A stretch of DNA of 49,881 bases from a virus. Where the stretch lies: positions 1-49,881 of the IMG/VR virus record IMGVR_UViG_3300042346_001065, one strand, 5' to 3'. The position numbers and the translations under genes are program-made. The notes beneath the pieces are model-generated. The model worked only from the letters and a program-made list of their open reading frames with translations. It made no database searches and was not told the origin of the DNA. Within the stretch, counting starts at the first letter, position 1; every line of letters starts with the position of its first letter. Below are positions 41,800 through 49,881 of the stretch, piece after piece.

Positions 41800-42935
41800 T
41801 TAAATACAGAGAAGACAAGAGGGAAAAGAAAGCTCAATGCGTGAAGACTACTTCCTATAATTGCGGTCTATCTTGCATTAATGTTAAGAAAAATTGCAGG
41901 ATAGTCCCGAATGATTCAAGGTCAAAAGATAGGCTTGAAAAGCTGAAAACGATGGGGATTGATTACGCTAAAATTAGACCCTCAAAGTCTAAAGTTAAGC
42001 CGACACCAACCCCTATTCCGGTCATTCCCGCGCCAGTGATATCCGCGCCAGTCGTAATGCCAGAACCCGAAGTTAAAGAGACTCCAGAGCAAAGGAAAGC
42101 GAGGTTACAAATAGAATCAAGAGTTGTTCGGCAACGACTCGTGGGGATGTATGATGATCTTGAGCATGAAGAGAAAAGAAATCCAATCAAAGCCAATCAA
42201 AATGCCATAATAGCAATTAACGAAGAAAACCCCAAAAAGTTTTTAACTAGCAGGATAAAATTCTCCAATTCAAGAGCGAAGGATTATATTAAAACAAATC
42301 CAGAAAAAGCTCAGACATATGTGGATGCTGCCAAAATCGACCTAGAACCTGCACTAGCTAAAGTTAACGATCTTTTGGGTGAAGCCAGAAAATTAGTTGA
42401 AGTAAAGAATCCGTCATCATTTAATATAAAACAAAAAGGGGATAATATAATCTTTTACAAACACTTGTTAGATAAAGGAATTGACGCTTTTCAGAGGTTG
42501 GTCGATGTACCGAAATTGAGAAGTCCTGTCTCCATCGTAGTAACAGAACCATTGGGAAGCAGAAGCTCTTATTCTGACGCTGCAAAGAAAATCACACTAG
42601 GAACTGATGACCCGTCTGCCATTGTCCATGAGTTAGCGCATTGGTTGGATTTGTCTGACAATGGGGTCAAAAAAGAAGTTTTAGAATTTTACAATAAAAG
42701 AACGGAGGGAGAAAAAACGGTAAAGTTAAATGATGTTAGCAAAAACCCATACAGTAATGATGAAGTAACTAAAGTTGATAAGTGGTTAAATCTTTATATG
42801 GGAAAAGTTTATCCTGACAAGTCAACGGAAATCCTCTCAATGGGTTTAGAATTAATGTACAAGAACCCAGTATATCTAGCAAAAAAAGACCCAGAAATGT
42901 TTGACTTTATTTACTCAGTAGTTAGGAGAGGTTAA
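41796..42935 (+). CDS. Cys-motif effector with HExxH metalloprotease domain, tandem paralogue
   Basis: 379 residues. The N-terminus carries QCVKTTSYNCGLSCINVKKNC without an FKD domain. A Pro-rich linker (PTPTPIPVIPAPVIS) replaces part of the coiled coil. The protease core is H278-E-L-A-H282 in VHELAHWLD, then STEILSMGLEL and PEMFDFIYSVVRRG. It is the tandem partner of 40714-41799; sequence divergence between the two suggests different targets. Confidence 0.85.
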   Translation: MIKYREDKREKKAQCVKTTSYNCGLSCINVKKNCRIVPNDSRSKDRLEKLKTMGIDYAKIRPSKSKVKPTPTPIPVIPAPVISAPVVMPEPEVKETPEQRKARLQIESRVVRQRLVGMYDDLEHEEKRNPIKANQNAIIAINEENPKKFLTSRIKFSNSRAKDYIKTNPEKAQTYVDAAKIDLEPALAKVNDLLGEARKLVEVKNPSSFNIKQKGDNIIFYKHLLDKGIDAFQRLVDVPKLRSPVSIVVTEPLGSRSSYSDAAKKITLGTDDPSAIVHELAHWLDLSDNGVKKEVLEFYNKRTEGEKTVKLNDVSKNPYSNDEVTKVDKWLNLYMGKVYPDKSTEILSMGLELMYKNPVYLAKKDPEMFDFIYSVVRRG

Positions 42936-42936
42936 C

Positions 42937-43212
42937 ATGGCTTATCGCGTTAAAATCAATGGTGTAGTGGCAATTGTTGAGAATGGCGTTTGGTCATCCT
43001 CAACACCCCATTATGCCGAAATTCTAAATAACGTCTTGGCAATGGAGAAATTGGCAGCCATAGACCCTGATTCGCCTTTTTTCTGGCTTAATTCCCCTGC
43101 AACACCCGACCCCGATTGGTTGATTGCAACCGAGATAGCAAAAACCTTTGAGGGGACGGTAATGGATCAACCGATTACTCCTCCGGCAACAGACGAAGAC
43201 ATTGTTTATTAA
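42937..43212 (+). CDS. small hypothetical protein
   Basis: 91 residues, MAYRVKINGVVAIVENGVWSSS, beta-rich start then PDSPFFWLNSPATPDPDW and an acidic tail. It begins one base after the protease stop and ends six bases before the next effector gene. Neighbour position could make it an inhibitor of the proteases, or an unrelated virion protein; no family recognised. Confidence 0.55.
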   Translation: MAYRVKINGVVAIVENGVWSSSTPHYAEILNNVLAMEKLAAIDPDSPFFWLNSPATPDPDWLIATEIAKTFEGTVMDQPITPPATDEDIVY

Positions 43213-43218
43213 CCTGCG

Positions 43219-44574
43219 ATGAAGTTCAATCCAAATGCTACGGTTTCCGAGGCTCAAATGAAGTTAGCGATCGCTCAAACGTTATCGCTCCCATTTGCCT
43301 ATAATTCTCCCGTGATGGTGTTGGATTTTGATTTAGGGGATAGTAACGGCGACAAAATAACAGGGCGGTTTAAGGACGCTTTCCGACCCCGCGTGTTTAG
43401 TTTTGAGATAACCAGGAAGTCAGTTGTCTATAAACCCTTCGTGGCTCGAACTGATAGCACGGGTTTGAATGTTGAGGTATGGGAAGATTTCTCGTCGGGT
43501 TATTCCTACCGATCAGGTTATTCCTACCGTGTTGATGCAGGGGGAGCAAGAAGGGAGAAAGCCCGGTGCGTAAAGCCTACGTCCTACAATTGTGGGAGTG
43601 TTTGCATCAATATCAAGAAAAGTTGCAGAGCTAATGCTGACGATGACTTTTCGGAGGAACGGATTGATAAGTTGCTCAAGTTAAAAAAACTGTATTTAGA
43701 TGAACTGTACAAAATACAGCATGAGGAGCAAAAAGAAAGAGAATCTTATCTTCTTAAAGAAAATAAGGAGGTTACTCTTGCGCTCATGGGTGCAAGAGAA
43801 AGGCAAAGAGAGCCAGAGAAACAAAAAGAGCTAGAGAAACAAAGACAGCTAGAAAAACAAAAAGAGCTGGAGAAACAAAAAGAACTAGAGAAACAAAAAC
43901 AGCTAGAAAAACAGCTAGAAAAACAAAAACAGCAGCAATCCCCTGGGCAAAGAGTCGGAAAATTAATGCCTTTTATTGCATCCGTGAAAGAGATAGAGAA
44001 AACGGCAGAAGAATGGATTGATAAATCTAGTAAGTACGTTGCTACTGCGGGGGAAGCATTGAAGCAGTCCCCGTACGGTAAAATTATAAAGTATGGCAAT
44101 AAGGAGGTGATTGAGCGAGATGTTCTGGAGAAAAAAAGAGATTTAGTTGATGACTCAAATGCTGTGGCGGCGGGTCTAGCTTGGGCAGTAGAACTAGAGC
44201 CAGGATTACAAGATGCGTTTTTTTTAAAGGATGAATCAGGGAAATCTCAGGGGTTTTTCCTTACAGGAAACGATAAATCTAAAGAATCTATGTATATAGA
44301 ATATTTAGGTACTAATCCATCGAATATAATAACTAATACAAAAGGAGTGGGGAAGCAAATTATGTACCACGCTATTCAAGAGAGTATAAAAAGAGGGTTT
44401 AATGGGAAGATAAAGCTAGAGGCGTTAGCATCTGCGGAACCTTTTTATGAGTCAGTTGGGTTTAAGAAACGCATTGAAAAAAGTGCTAAATATGGATATG
44501 AACTTGAGTATTTTCATCTGTCGGAAAAATCAGCTAAGGCATTTGTCAAGGAATATGAGAAAAAACTAAAATAG
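43219..44574 (+). CDS. FKD/Cys effector-family protein with GNAT acetyltransferase domain
   Basis: 451 residues. FKD domain 8-105 (DKITGRFKDAFRPRVFSFE) includes an 18-bp tandem repeat giving SGYSYRSGYSYR (43498-43529). The Cys motif is RCVKPTSYNCGSVCINIKKSC. A K-E/Q-L-E-K-Q repeat coiled coil (about 193-237) leads to the GNAT domain: FFLKDESGKSQGFFLTGN, acetyl-CoA loop T374-K-G-V-G-K379, FYESVGFKK. This is the fused form of the separate GNAT at 39764 and proves the domain joins this family. Confidence 0.85.
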   Translation: MKFNPNATVSEAQMKLAIAQTLSLPFAYNSPVMVLDFDLGDSNGDKITGRFKDAFRPRVFSFEITRKSVVYKPFVARTDSTGLNVEVWEDFSSGYSYRSGYSYRVDAGGARREKARCVKPTSYNCGSVCINIKKSCRANADDDFSEERIDKLLKLKKLYLDELYKIQHEEQKERESYLLKENKEVTLALMGARERQREPEKQKELEKQRQLEKQKELEKQKELEKQKQLEKQLEKQKQQQSPGQRVGKLMPFIASVKEIEKTAEEWIDKSSKYVATAGEALKQSPYGKIIKYGNKEVIERDVLEKKRDLVDDSNAVAAGLAWAVELEPGLQDAFFLKDESGKSQGFFLTGNDKSKESMYIEYLGTNPSNIITNTKGVGKQIMYHAIQESIKRGFNGKIKLEALASAEPFYESVGFKKRIEKSAKYGYELEYFHLSEKSAKAFVKEYEKKLK

Positions 44575-44622
44575 GACAAAATATAATAGGATAAAATATA
44601 ACTATCGTTTAAGGGTAAAAGC

Positions 44623-44796
44623 ATGAATAACGAACCTCAAACAGATGATGAAATCCTGGTCGATATGGATGAAATCGACAGACTCGAACTTGAATACGGG
44701 ATCTCTGCTGCCCCGTCTCGTAAGGTCAAAAGGGAAGACAAGCCTAAGTATAAACCCACTGGAGTGGCATCTCAAAGGAAGATCAATACAAAGTAA
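44623..44796 (+). CDS. small acidic protein paired with GNAT effector, copy 2
   Basis: 57 residues, MNNEPQTDDEILVDMDEIDRLELE, ending TGVASQRKINTK. It is paralogous to 40493-40684, mostly identical in the first half, with a shorter middle. It lies 48 bases downstream of a GNAT effector as in the other copy. Confidence 0.7.
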   Translation: MNNEPQTDDEILVDMDEIDRLELEYGISAAPSRKVKREDKPKYKPTGVASQRKINTK

Positions 44797-44909
44797 ACAA
44801 ATTAGCCCAAGAGGAAAGTCTCGAAAACGAAGGGAAAAGCCCAACGTATTAAGGTGTCAATAAACCAGTTTTTTGATAGAATAATTAAGAAAATATAGGA
44901 TTAAAATGT

Positions 44910-45500
44910 ATGACTTCTATTGTATTGGACGATATTGAGTATCCTTTGGAAAAGCCTATTGATTTCCTTCTGAATTGGGCAATGGAGGCATCGGCAGACG
45001 AGTTCAAGAGCAAGGAATCATTAGATAAAATATCAAAGGTTGTTAAGGCTGTTTGTCCTGCTATTCCTAACGACTACTTCTTTACGGTTGACCCGCAGTG
45101 TACGATCCCTTTGATTGACAGCTATCAAATAATTGACTTTGTAGCTAAATTAATGGTTTGTGTTATTGAGCGACGGATTAAGGTTATTGAGTCAATCCCA
45201 GAAGAAGACAGGGTATCTTTAAAAGTTGATATTGATCAAAAGGTGGCATTATTCCGTCAAGTTGTTGACCGCATCAGCAAGCAATTCTCTGACCTGAAGT
45301 TTAGTCTAATTTTGGGAGGGATTCAGATAACCAATAACGACAAACCACCATCCCCTGTGTCACAAGAAGATCCGAAACTTGTGGCATTGAATCGGCAGAT
45401 GTGGACAGGGGTGTCCCCACAGACAGATTCAAAAATCATGGAACTGAAACGACAGATGGAGGATCTAAGTTCTGAGATTGCTCTACTAGAAAAGGTTTAA
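44910..45500 (+). CDS. hypothetical phage protein
   Basis: 196 residues, MTSIVLDDIEYPLEKPIDFLL..., helical, with a Pro-rich linker and a final coiled coil (KIMELKRQMEDLSSEIALLEKV). It lies between the effector cluster and the tape measure gene, where tail-assembly chaperones are often found, but I see neither the family nor a slippery frameshift site. Confidence 0.55.
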   Translation: MTSIVLDDIEYPLEKPIDFLLNWAMEASADEFKSKESLDKISKVVKAVCPAIPNDYFFTVDPQCTIPLIDSYQIIDFVAKLMVCVIERRIKVIESIPEEDRVSLKVDIDQKVALFRQVVDRISKQFSDLKFSLILGGIQITNNDKPPSPVSQEDPKLVALNRQMWTGVSPQTDSKIMELKRQMEDLSSEIALLEKV

Positions 45501-45501
45501 T

Positions 45502-45699
45502 TCAGTCCCCGTATCGATCCTGGTACTCCTCAATCCCCATTTCTAGGAGCATCAAGAAAAAATAAGTCATCTCCAAAGAGTCAGAAGCGTCGTGCTTGCT
45601 GGCTTTTTCTTTTTGGGCGATCGCTTCTACCTTCTTATATAGGGGCATGGGAACACGGATGGACATTTTACGTTTTTCGATTCCGTCTGAAACTGGCAT
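45502..45699 (-). CDS. ribbon-helix-helix-like small regulator
   Basis: 65 residues. KMSIRVPMPLYKKVEAIAQKEKAS has the short strand-helix-helix pattern of CopG/Arc-type proteins. It is leftward within a rightward operon and divergent from 45860; the promoter at 45744 lies between, so local repression is plausible. Confidence 0.5.
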   Translation of the reverse strand: MPVSDGIEKRKMSIRVPMPLYKKVEAIAQKEKASKHDASDSLEMTYFFLMLLEMGIEEYQDRYGD

Positions 45700-45743
45700 T
45701 TTATAGGACTCCTAGCGAATTTAAAAATATTTTAGCATACCCC

Positions 45744-45772
45744 TTGACATTTGTAGGACAACCGGCTATTAT
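45744..45772 (+). promoter_or_regulatory. near-consensus sigma-70 promoter
   Basis: TTGACA (45744-45749), a 17-base spacer, TATTAT (45767-45772). It lies about 90 bases ahead of the gene at 45860 and should also feed the tape measure gene if the terminator at 46482 is passed. Confidence 0.7.
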
Positions 45773-45859
45773 TGGAAATGTGGATGGGAAAACACCCGAA
45801 ACGACACCCGCCACAAAAACCAAAAACGCCACAGTAACAAAAACTCCAGGACTAAAACT

Positions 45860-46477
45860 ATGTTATTTACTCAACATACCGACCGCTTGACCGCTTCAAT
45901 CGTGGGTATTCAATCCCATATCGACGAATTAGAAAACCAACTCAAAGCCCTTCGTGGTGACAAGTCTAGCCTTGAGTCGGAACTTCAAACAGTCCTAACC
46001 TTAGAAGGTGCGGCGGAATCAGCTATCAATCAAGCTCAGTCTTTTGTTGACGCCGCCGATTCTATGGGACGGACTGACCTGATCGCCACTTTCTGGCAGG
46101 CTATGGACGCTATGCAAAAAGGAGCGATCGCACAACTCCCAGAATCACCGGAACCCGAACCTACCCCCGAACCCGAACCTACCCCCGAACCACAATCCCC
46201 AACCGATGACGTGATCACGGTAGAAGTGACACCGGAACCCGAACCCACCACCCCGACAACGCCAGATCCCATGACTGAAACTCAAAACGGTAAAGTCCCT
46301 CAGTCGGTAGGGAGTGCGGCTTTTAGCACAAAAGATGCTACCTTGGAAGAACTAAAAGAATATGTCCGAAACTTTCAATCGGACGATAAGACAAAAGTTC
46401 ACGGGAAGCTTAGTCAACGAAGTACCTGGGTAATGGCCGCGAAACAACTCTTAAATATCTCAGACTACACGAAATAA
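45860..46477 (+). CDS. coiled-coil protein with Pro-Glu-rich linker
   Basis: 205 residues. Residues 1-60 form a coiled coil (IVGIQSHIDELENQLKALRG), 90-150 are a disordered P-E-P-T repeat linker (exact 18-bp tandem copy at 46151-46186), and the last 45 form a small helical domain (ATLEELKEYVRNFQSDDKTK). It lies just upstream of the tape measure gene with its own promoter and terminator. Could be a tail assembly or virion accessory protein; not recognised. Confidence 0.6.
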   Translation: MLFTQHTDRLTASIVGIQSHIDELENQLKALRGDKSSLESELQTVLTLEGAAESAINQAQSFVDAADSMGRTDLIATFWQAMDAMQKGAIAQLPESPEPEPTPEPEPTPEPQSPTDDVITVEVTPEPEPTTPTTPDPMTETQNGKVPQSVGSAAFSTKDATLEELKEYVRNFQSDDKTKVHGKLSQRSTWVMAAKQLLNISDYTK

Positions 46478-46481
46478 GTAA

Positions 46482-46508
46482 AAATCCCAGACTGTACACC
46501 TGGGATTT
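46482..46508 (+). terminator. terminator-like hairpin after the coiled-coil gene
   Basis: aaatcccag and ctgggattt form a 9-bp stem with a 9-nt loop. The T run is short, so termination may be partial. It stands between the gene at 45860 and the tape measure gene. Confidence 0.65.
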
Positions 46509-46548
46509 AATCAAAAAAGACAAGTAGATTCGCGGATCGATAAACCAT

Positions 46549-46583
46549 AACCTCTTGATTTAATACTAACAAATCAAGGGGTT
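46549..46583 (+). promoter_or_regulatory. hairpin covering the tape-measure ribosome binding site
   Basis: aacctcttgattt (46549-46561) pairs with aaatcaaggggtt (46571-46583) at 13 positions, one of them a T-G pair. The AAGGGG ribosome site of the tape measure gene (ATG 46589) lies inside the 3' arm, so the fold would block initiation. The trailing TTTT could also make it a weak terminator. Confidence 0.6.
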
Positions 46584-46588
46584 TTAGG

Positions 46589-49500
46589 ATGTCAAGTTCA
46601 AGTCTTAGCGGAGTCAGTATCACGATCTCGGCAAGTAATCAAGTTTCTCCTGTCCTGAGAGCAATTCAAGGGGAGTTGCTTGGACTGCGCCAACCCCTTC
46701 AGGTGCTTGACTTGTTTCAGAGTTCCTTTGGGGGGATAACGTCATCTATTGTTCAAGCTACGACAACTATCGGCTTCTTTGGGCAGGGGATGTCAACGCT
46801 TCGAGGGTTGGTTTCTAACGGCCCGTTTAAATTGTTGATTGGGCAAACAGTCGAACTACATGGGCAGTTGCTATCGGTCGCCTCAACGATGGCAGCAACT
46901 TCAAAAATCATTAGTAACGGGTTTGAGATTAAAGACCCTACACAAGCAATCCTGGCTCTCAACCAACCTATAAACGATCAGATTAGACAGTTAAGGATTG
47001 ATTCTATTGATCTAGTTGGGGTCACGTCTAAGCAGTTGATTCCCGTGTTTCAACAGGTGGCACAGGGTGCGACACCGATTGGAGCAACCCTAAGCGATGC
47101 ACGGAGTTTAACTATTGACTTTGCAGCAGCTTTGGGGACTTTACAGGTTCCGTTATTTCAAAGTAGGCAAGAAATTCAATCAATTTTCCTAGGAACAATT
47201 GATATGAATTCTATCCTGGCTAAATCGTTGGGGATAACTAACACGATGGTTGCCAAGTGGAAGGCTCAGGGGACTTTGGTGCAGGAATTAACCTCTCGAT
47301 TGTCTGCATTTAGGGCTGGGAACAAATTAGCCGCCGAGAGTTTTTCTGGGGTAACATCAAACATTCAAGAGATGTTTGAATTGATAGGACAAAGATCGGG
47401 GGAAAAACTATTAGCACCTTTGACTCAATCCCTAAACGAAGTCTATAAGTTTTTACAAACGAACCTTGAGATGTTGGTGGGTGAATCGGGGAAGGTTACA
47501 GATCAGATCCTTCGCGCGGGTCTAGCCTTCCAATCTATTTTTAAAACGGTTCTTGGGGATGTGGTGACGGTCTTTAAGGATGTTCCATTATTCTTGTTTA
47601 CCTCTCTAGCGAACGCATTGGAGGCACTGAATCAGGGACTGGGATTCACGATGACGGTATTGCGTCCTGCCCTTAACCTGTTCGCGGCATTATCAAGTGC
47701 GGTAGCTCCCCTCGCTTCTGGTTTCCTTGTGATTGCCCTTCAGGTAAAAGCCCTCACTGTTGGAGTAGGAATACTTTCTAAGGCTTTTGGGATATTAGGC
47801 GGCATTCTGTTACCCGGTGTCGGGCAAATCTTCCCCCTCCTTGTTGCTAACGCAGGCGCTTTAGGCGCTGCTTTTACAGGGCTTGGGGGAGCAACTATCT
47901 TCAGTTCTGTAGGCATGGCTCAATTCTCTGCCAACCTTCAGCAAATACCCGGCGCAATGACGTTAATGGCTTCTGCTACGGCAGCGTTAGGGAATCTTCT
48001 CAGGACAGTTGGCTTGGCGGTTGTCGCATTTGGTGCGTTCAAAATAATTGATGAATTTATCCTCAAAAACAGGGGGTTAATGGAAGTCCTTGGGGGTGTA
48101 TTTGGGGGGTTGGGTGAAGTTGTCAATATTTTAATCGGGTCTTGGCAGTCAGCCTTGATCACTTCGACTGTTGTTGTCGGGGGGTTAGCGATCGCATTCC
48201 GCGCTCAATTAATCCCTGCGGTTTTGTCGTTTATCTCAATTCAATTAGCTGGTGTTGTAACCAGTTCTGCATCTGCATTTGTGTTTCTTGCCGGAGTATT
48301 GACTTCTCTTGGATTTAGCAGTATGGCTATCACGGCCGGAACTGCTGCACTTCATTTACAAATGCTGTCTGCGTCTGCAAGTCTGGGAACATTGACTATG
48401 GGAGGGTTGGCTCTTGCTGTTAAAAGTGTAGCCTTATCTGTAGCTACGTTACTCGCTCCTTTAGCTGCTGTGGCTGCGGTAGTGGGAGGTATTGGACTTG
48501 TTCTTTATAGTCAATCCTTAAAGGATTCTACAGAAGCCACACAGGAGTTAGCTAATAGAACTGAAGAATATGGGGATTTAGCTATTGATTCGCTTGAGAA
48601 ACTGTCTGTGGCTCAGAAAAAGCAACAGGAGTCAGAGAAATCAGGGATTAGATTGACCGACGAAGAATATAAAAACAATCAAAAACTTCAAAATCAAGCC
48701 AAACTCAGGATCGGATTAATAGAGGATCAAATAACTGCATTAAAAGAGCAGGAAAAAACAGTTAAGGGTGATGCCAACAAGTCTAACATTCAATCTCAAA
48801 TAGGTGAGCTAGAAAAACTAAAAACGGCATTAGCTCAAGCATCTTCTAATGTGGTTATTGCACCAAAAGATTTAATGGTATTAGGGACGGCGTTAGAACA
48901 GTTAAAGAAAAAAGCAAATGAAGCTATGGACGCAATTCTAAAACCATCTGGAGATCAGGAGGTGTTTAAGAAAAAGGCATCTGAGGTTATTGAATTTAAC
49001 ATGGCTTTATTGGAAATGGGGCAAACAATTGATAAGGATGTTATTACTAAACTACGTCAGTTAGCTAACGATACAAGGTTAGATCAAGAGGTTCAACGCA
49101 AGGCACAGGAAACAATTACTAAAGTCATTGAGCAGGAAAGCAAAAAGCGATCCGATACTATTGCAAAACAAAAAGCAGAGGTAGAATCTCAACAAAAAAA
49201 CGGGGAGATAGGAGTAAGGAAATCGGAAAAGTTAATAACTGATTTAACTATCAAGGAATTAGAGGAACGGAAATCAGCCCAACAAGAAATCCAGTCCGAG
49301 CAACGAGCTTTTGGAAACATTGAAGCAGCCCGAAAAGCCGGGGAAGAAATCAAGAAAATAGAATCAGATATTACTAAAGCAATTGCAGAGGAACGGTCTA
49401 AACGGAACGAGGAACTGGTTAAAAACTTTCAGGAGCAACAGTCAATTATTGAGGGGTATCTCGCCCAAGGATTAACCACAGAGAAAAACTACAATAACCA

Positions 49501-49881
49501 AAAATCACAGTTACAAATCGAGGGATTGGACGAACAAATTAGGCAGCAGCGAAACAAATTAGGAAAATTAGCAGGGGATGATAAAGAAGGTCGGGAGGCT
49601 ATTAACGCCGAGATAGGGAAACTCCAAGTTCAACGGCAAAAAACAATTAAGGACGGTTATGATCAAGAGCTTTCTACCCTTGAAAAACAACTCCAGAAAA
49701 CCGTTGATTTAGTCAAAGAGGCTGAATTAATTAGACAAAGTGAAGTTCAGAAGTCGTTTAATGAATTTGGAGGTAATCAGAATTTAATTAACGAGGAAAA
49801 TGTAAAAAACAACCTTAAGACCCTTGAGGCTGAATACAGTAACACGGTTAAAAAATTAAAGGAAACAAAATCTCAACCAGC
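46589..49881 (+). CDS. tail tape measure protein (truncated by the window end)
   Basis: Open for 1097 codons to the window edge. It starts MSSSSLSGVSITISASNQVS. Residues 1-350 are helical and low in charge, 380-650 contain several long hydrophobic stretches (around 47740-48520) typical of the membrane-active middle of tape measure proteins, and the rest is a long charged coiled coil (KNNQKLQNQAKLRIGLIE, KNLKTLEAEYSNTVKKLKE). It sets tail length and may help DNA enter the cell. The C-terminus is not seen. Confidence 0.8.
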   Translation, partial: MSSSSLSGVSITISASNQVSPVLRAIQGELLGLRQPLQVLDLFQSSFGGITSSIVQATTTIGFFGQGMSTLRGLVSNGPFKLLIGQTVELHGQLLSVASTMAATSKIISNGFEIKDPTQAILALNQPINDQIRQLRIDSIDLVGVTSKQLIPVFQQVAQGATPIGATLSDARSLTIDFAAALGTLQVPLFQSRQEIQSIFLGTIDMNSILAKSLGITNTMVAKWKAQGTLVQELTSRLSAFRAGNKLAAESFSGVTSNIQEMFELIGQRSGEKLLAPLTQSLNEVYKFLQTNLEMLVGESGKVTDQILRAGLAFQSIFKTVLGDVVTVFKDVPLFLFTSLANALEALNQGLGFTMTVLRPALNLFAALSSAVAPLASGFLVIALQVKALTVGVGILSKAFGILGGILLPGVGQIFPLLVANAGALGAAFTGLGGATIFSSVGMAQFSANLQQIPGAMTLMASATAALGNLLRTVGLAVVAFGAFKIIDEFILKNRGLMEVLGGVFGGLGEVVNILIGSWQSALITSTVVVGGLAIAFRAQLIPAVLSFISIQLAGVVTSSASAFVFLAGVLTSLGFSSMAITAGTAALHLQMLSASASLGTLTMGGLALAVKSVALSVATLLAPLAAVAAVVGGIGLVLYSQSLKDSTEATQELANRTEEYGDLAIDSLEKLSVAQKKQQESEKSGIRLTDEEYKNNQKLQNQAKLRIGLIEDQITALKEQEKTVKGDANKSNIQSQIGELEKLKTALAQASSNVVIAPKDLMVLGTALEQLKKKANEAMDAILKPSGDQEVFKKKASEVIEFNMALLEMGQTIDKDVITKLRQLANDTRLDQEVQRKAQETITKVIEQESKKRSDTIAKQKAEVESQQKNGEIGVRKSEKLITDLTIKELEERKSAQQEIQSEQRAFGNIEAARKAGEEIKKIESDITKAIAEERSKRNEELVKNFQEQQSIIEGYLAQGLTTEKNYNNQKSQLQIEGLDEQIRQQRNKLGKLAGDDKEGREAINAEIGKLQVQRQKTIKDGYDQELSTLEKQLQKTVDLVKEAELIRQSEVQKSFNEFGGNQNLINEENVKNNLKTLEAEYSNTVKKLKETKSQP

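Noticed and set aside
43746-44099. A leftward Cys/Ser/Phe-rich 117-codon gene
   Set aside because: It is antisense to the KELEKQ coiled-coil repeats of the 43219 gene and only reflects their codons.
44910-46477. A tail assembly chaperone pair with programmed frameshift before the tape measure gene
   Set aside because: I looked for a slippery heptamer near the gene ends and an overlapping second frame; neither is evident, and a leftward gene lies between.

Overview
The window reads as a temperate, tailed cyanophage genome or prophage. Signs of a cyanobacterial host are HIP1 octamers (GCGATCGC) inside many genes, a small gene closely matching NblA (a phycobilisome-degradation adaptor known only from cyanobacteria, red algae and their viruses), and an att site made from the 3' half of a tRNA-Pro(GGG) gene. 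I cannot name the host species; the AT-rich composition fits bloom-forming freshwater genera, but that is inference.

Layout. 1-400: end of an unidentified gene, then an attachment site: tRNA-Pro 3' fragment, terminator, and matching 15-bp arm sites on both sides of the core. 400-2415: tyrosine integrase and small genes. 2475-3232 (minus): thymidylate kinase and nblA, translationally coupled. 3542-4600 (minus): a KilA-like/nuclease-like protein, followed in frame by a decapitated relative. 4848-5980: DEDD exoribonuclease and a MerR-like regulator. 6155-8288 (minus): small genes and three membrane proteins (possible lysis genes). 8291-16222 (minus): tail fibre and tail/baseplate proteins, including a hub-like protein. 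16672-20309 (minus): large terminase and three head/tail genes. 20408-49881 (plus): portal with an InPase domain, head module (gpG-like, DUF2213 protease/scaffold, cement, DUF2184 capsid, DUF4054 connector), and a tape measure protein that runs off the window end.

The striking part is what lies among the head genes (23184-44796). There are eight long genes and two relics built from a shared N-terminal module: an FKD domain of about 100 residues (G-x-F-K-D-A/S followed by RPRVFxFE), a motif C-x7-C-G-x2-C-I-N-x4-C, or both. The C-termini differ: two R-S-E ADP-ribosyltransferases, GNAT acetyltransferases, two HExxH metalloproteases, winged-helix-like repeats, and a very long coiled-coil protein. 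This looks like a polymorphic effector system of virion-delivered proteins, analogous to MuF toxins but with a different N-terminus. Traces of cassette turnover are everywhere: relic N-termini, a duplicated 5' end of the gpG-like gene beside one cassette, a shared truncation point at a HIP1 site, duplicated GNAT plus small-acidic-protein pairs, and a C9 tract that decides whether an ART and a GNAT are fused.

Regulatory structure includes a hairpin leader with compensatory changes upstream of both KilA/nuclease-like genes, a perfect 25-bp repeat about 72 nt ahead of two head genes, paired palindromes at the nblA promoter, and a hairpin that covers the tape-measure ribosome binding site. I saw no small terminase subunit, endolysin, primary repressor or replication module; these probably lie outside the window.
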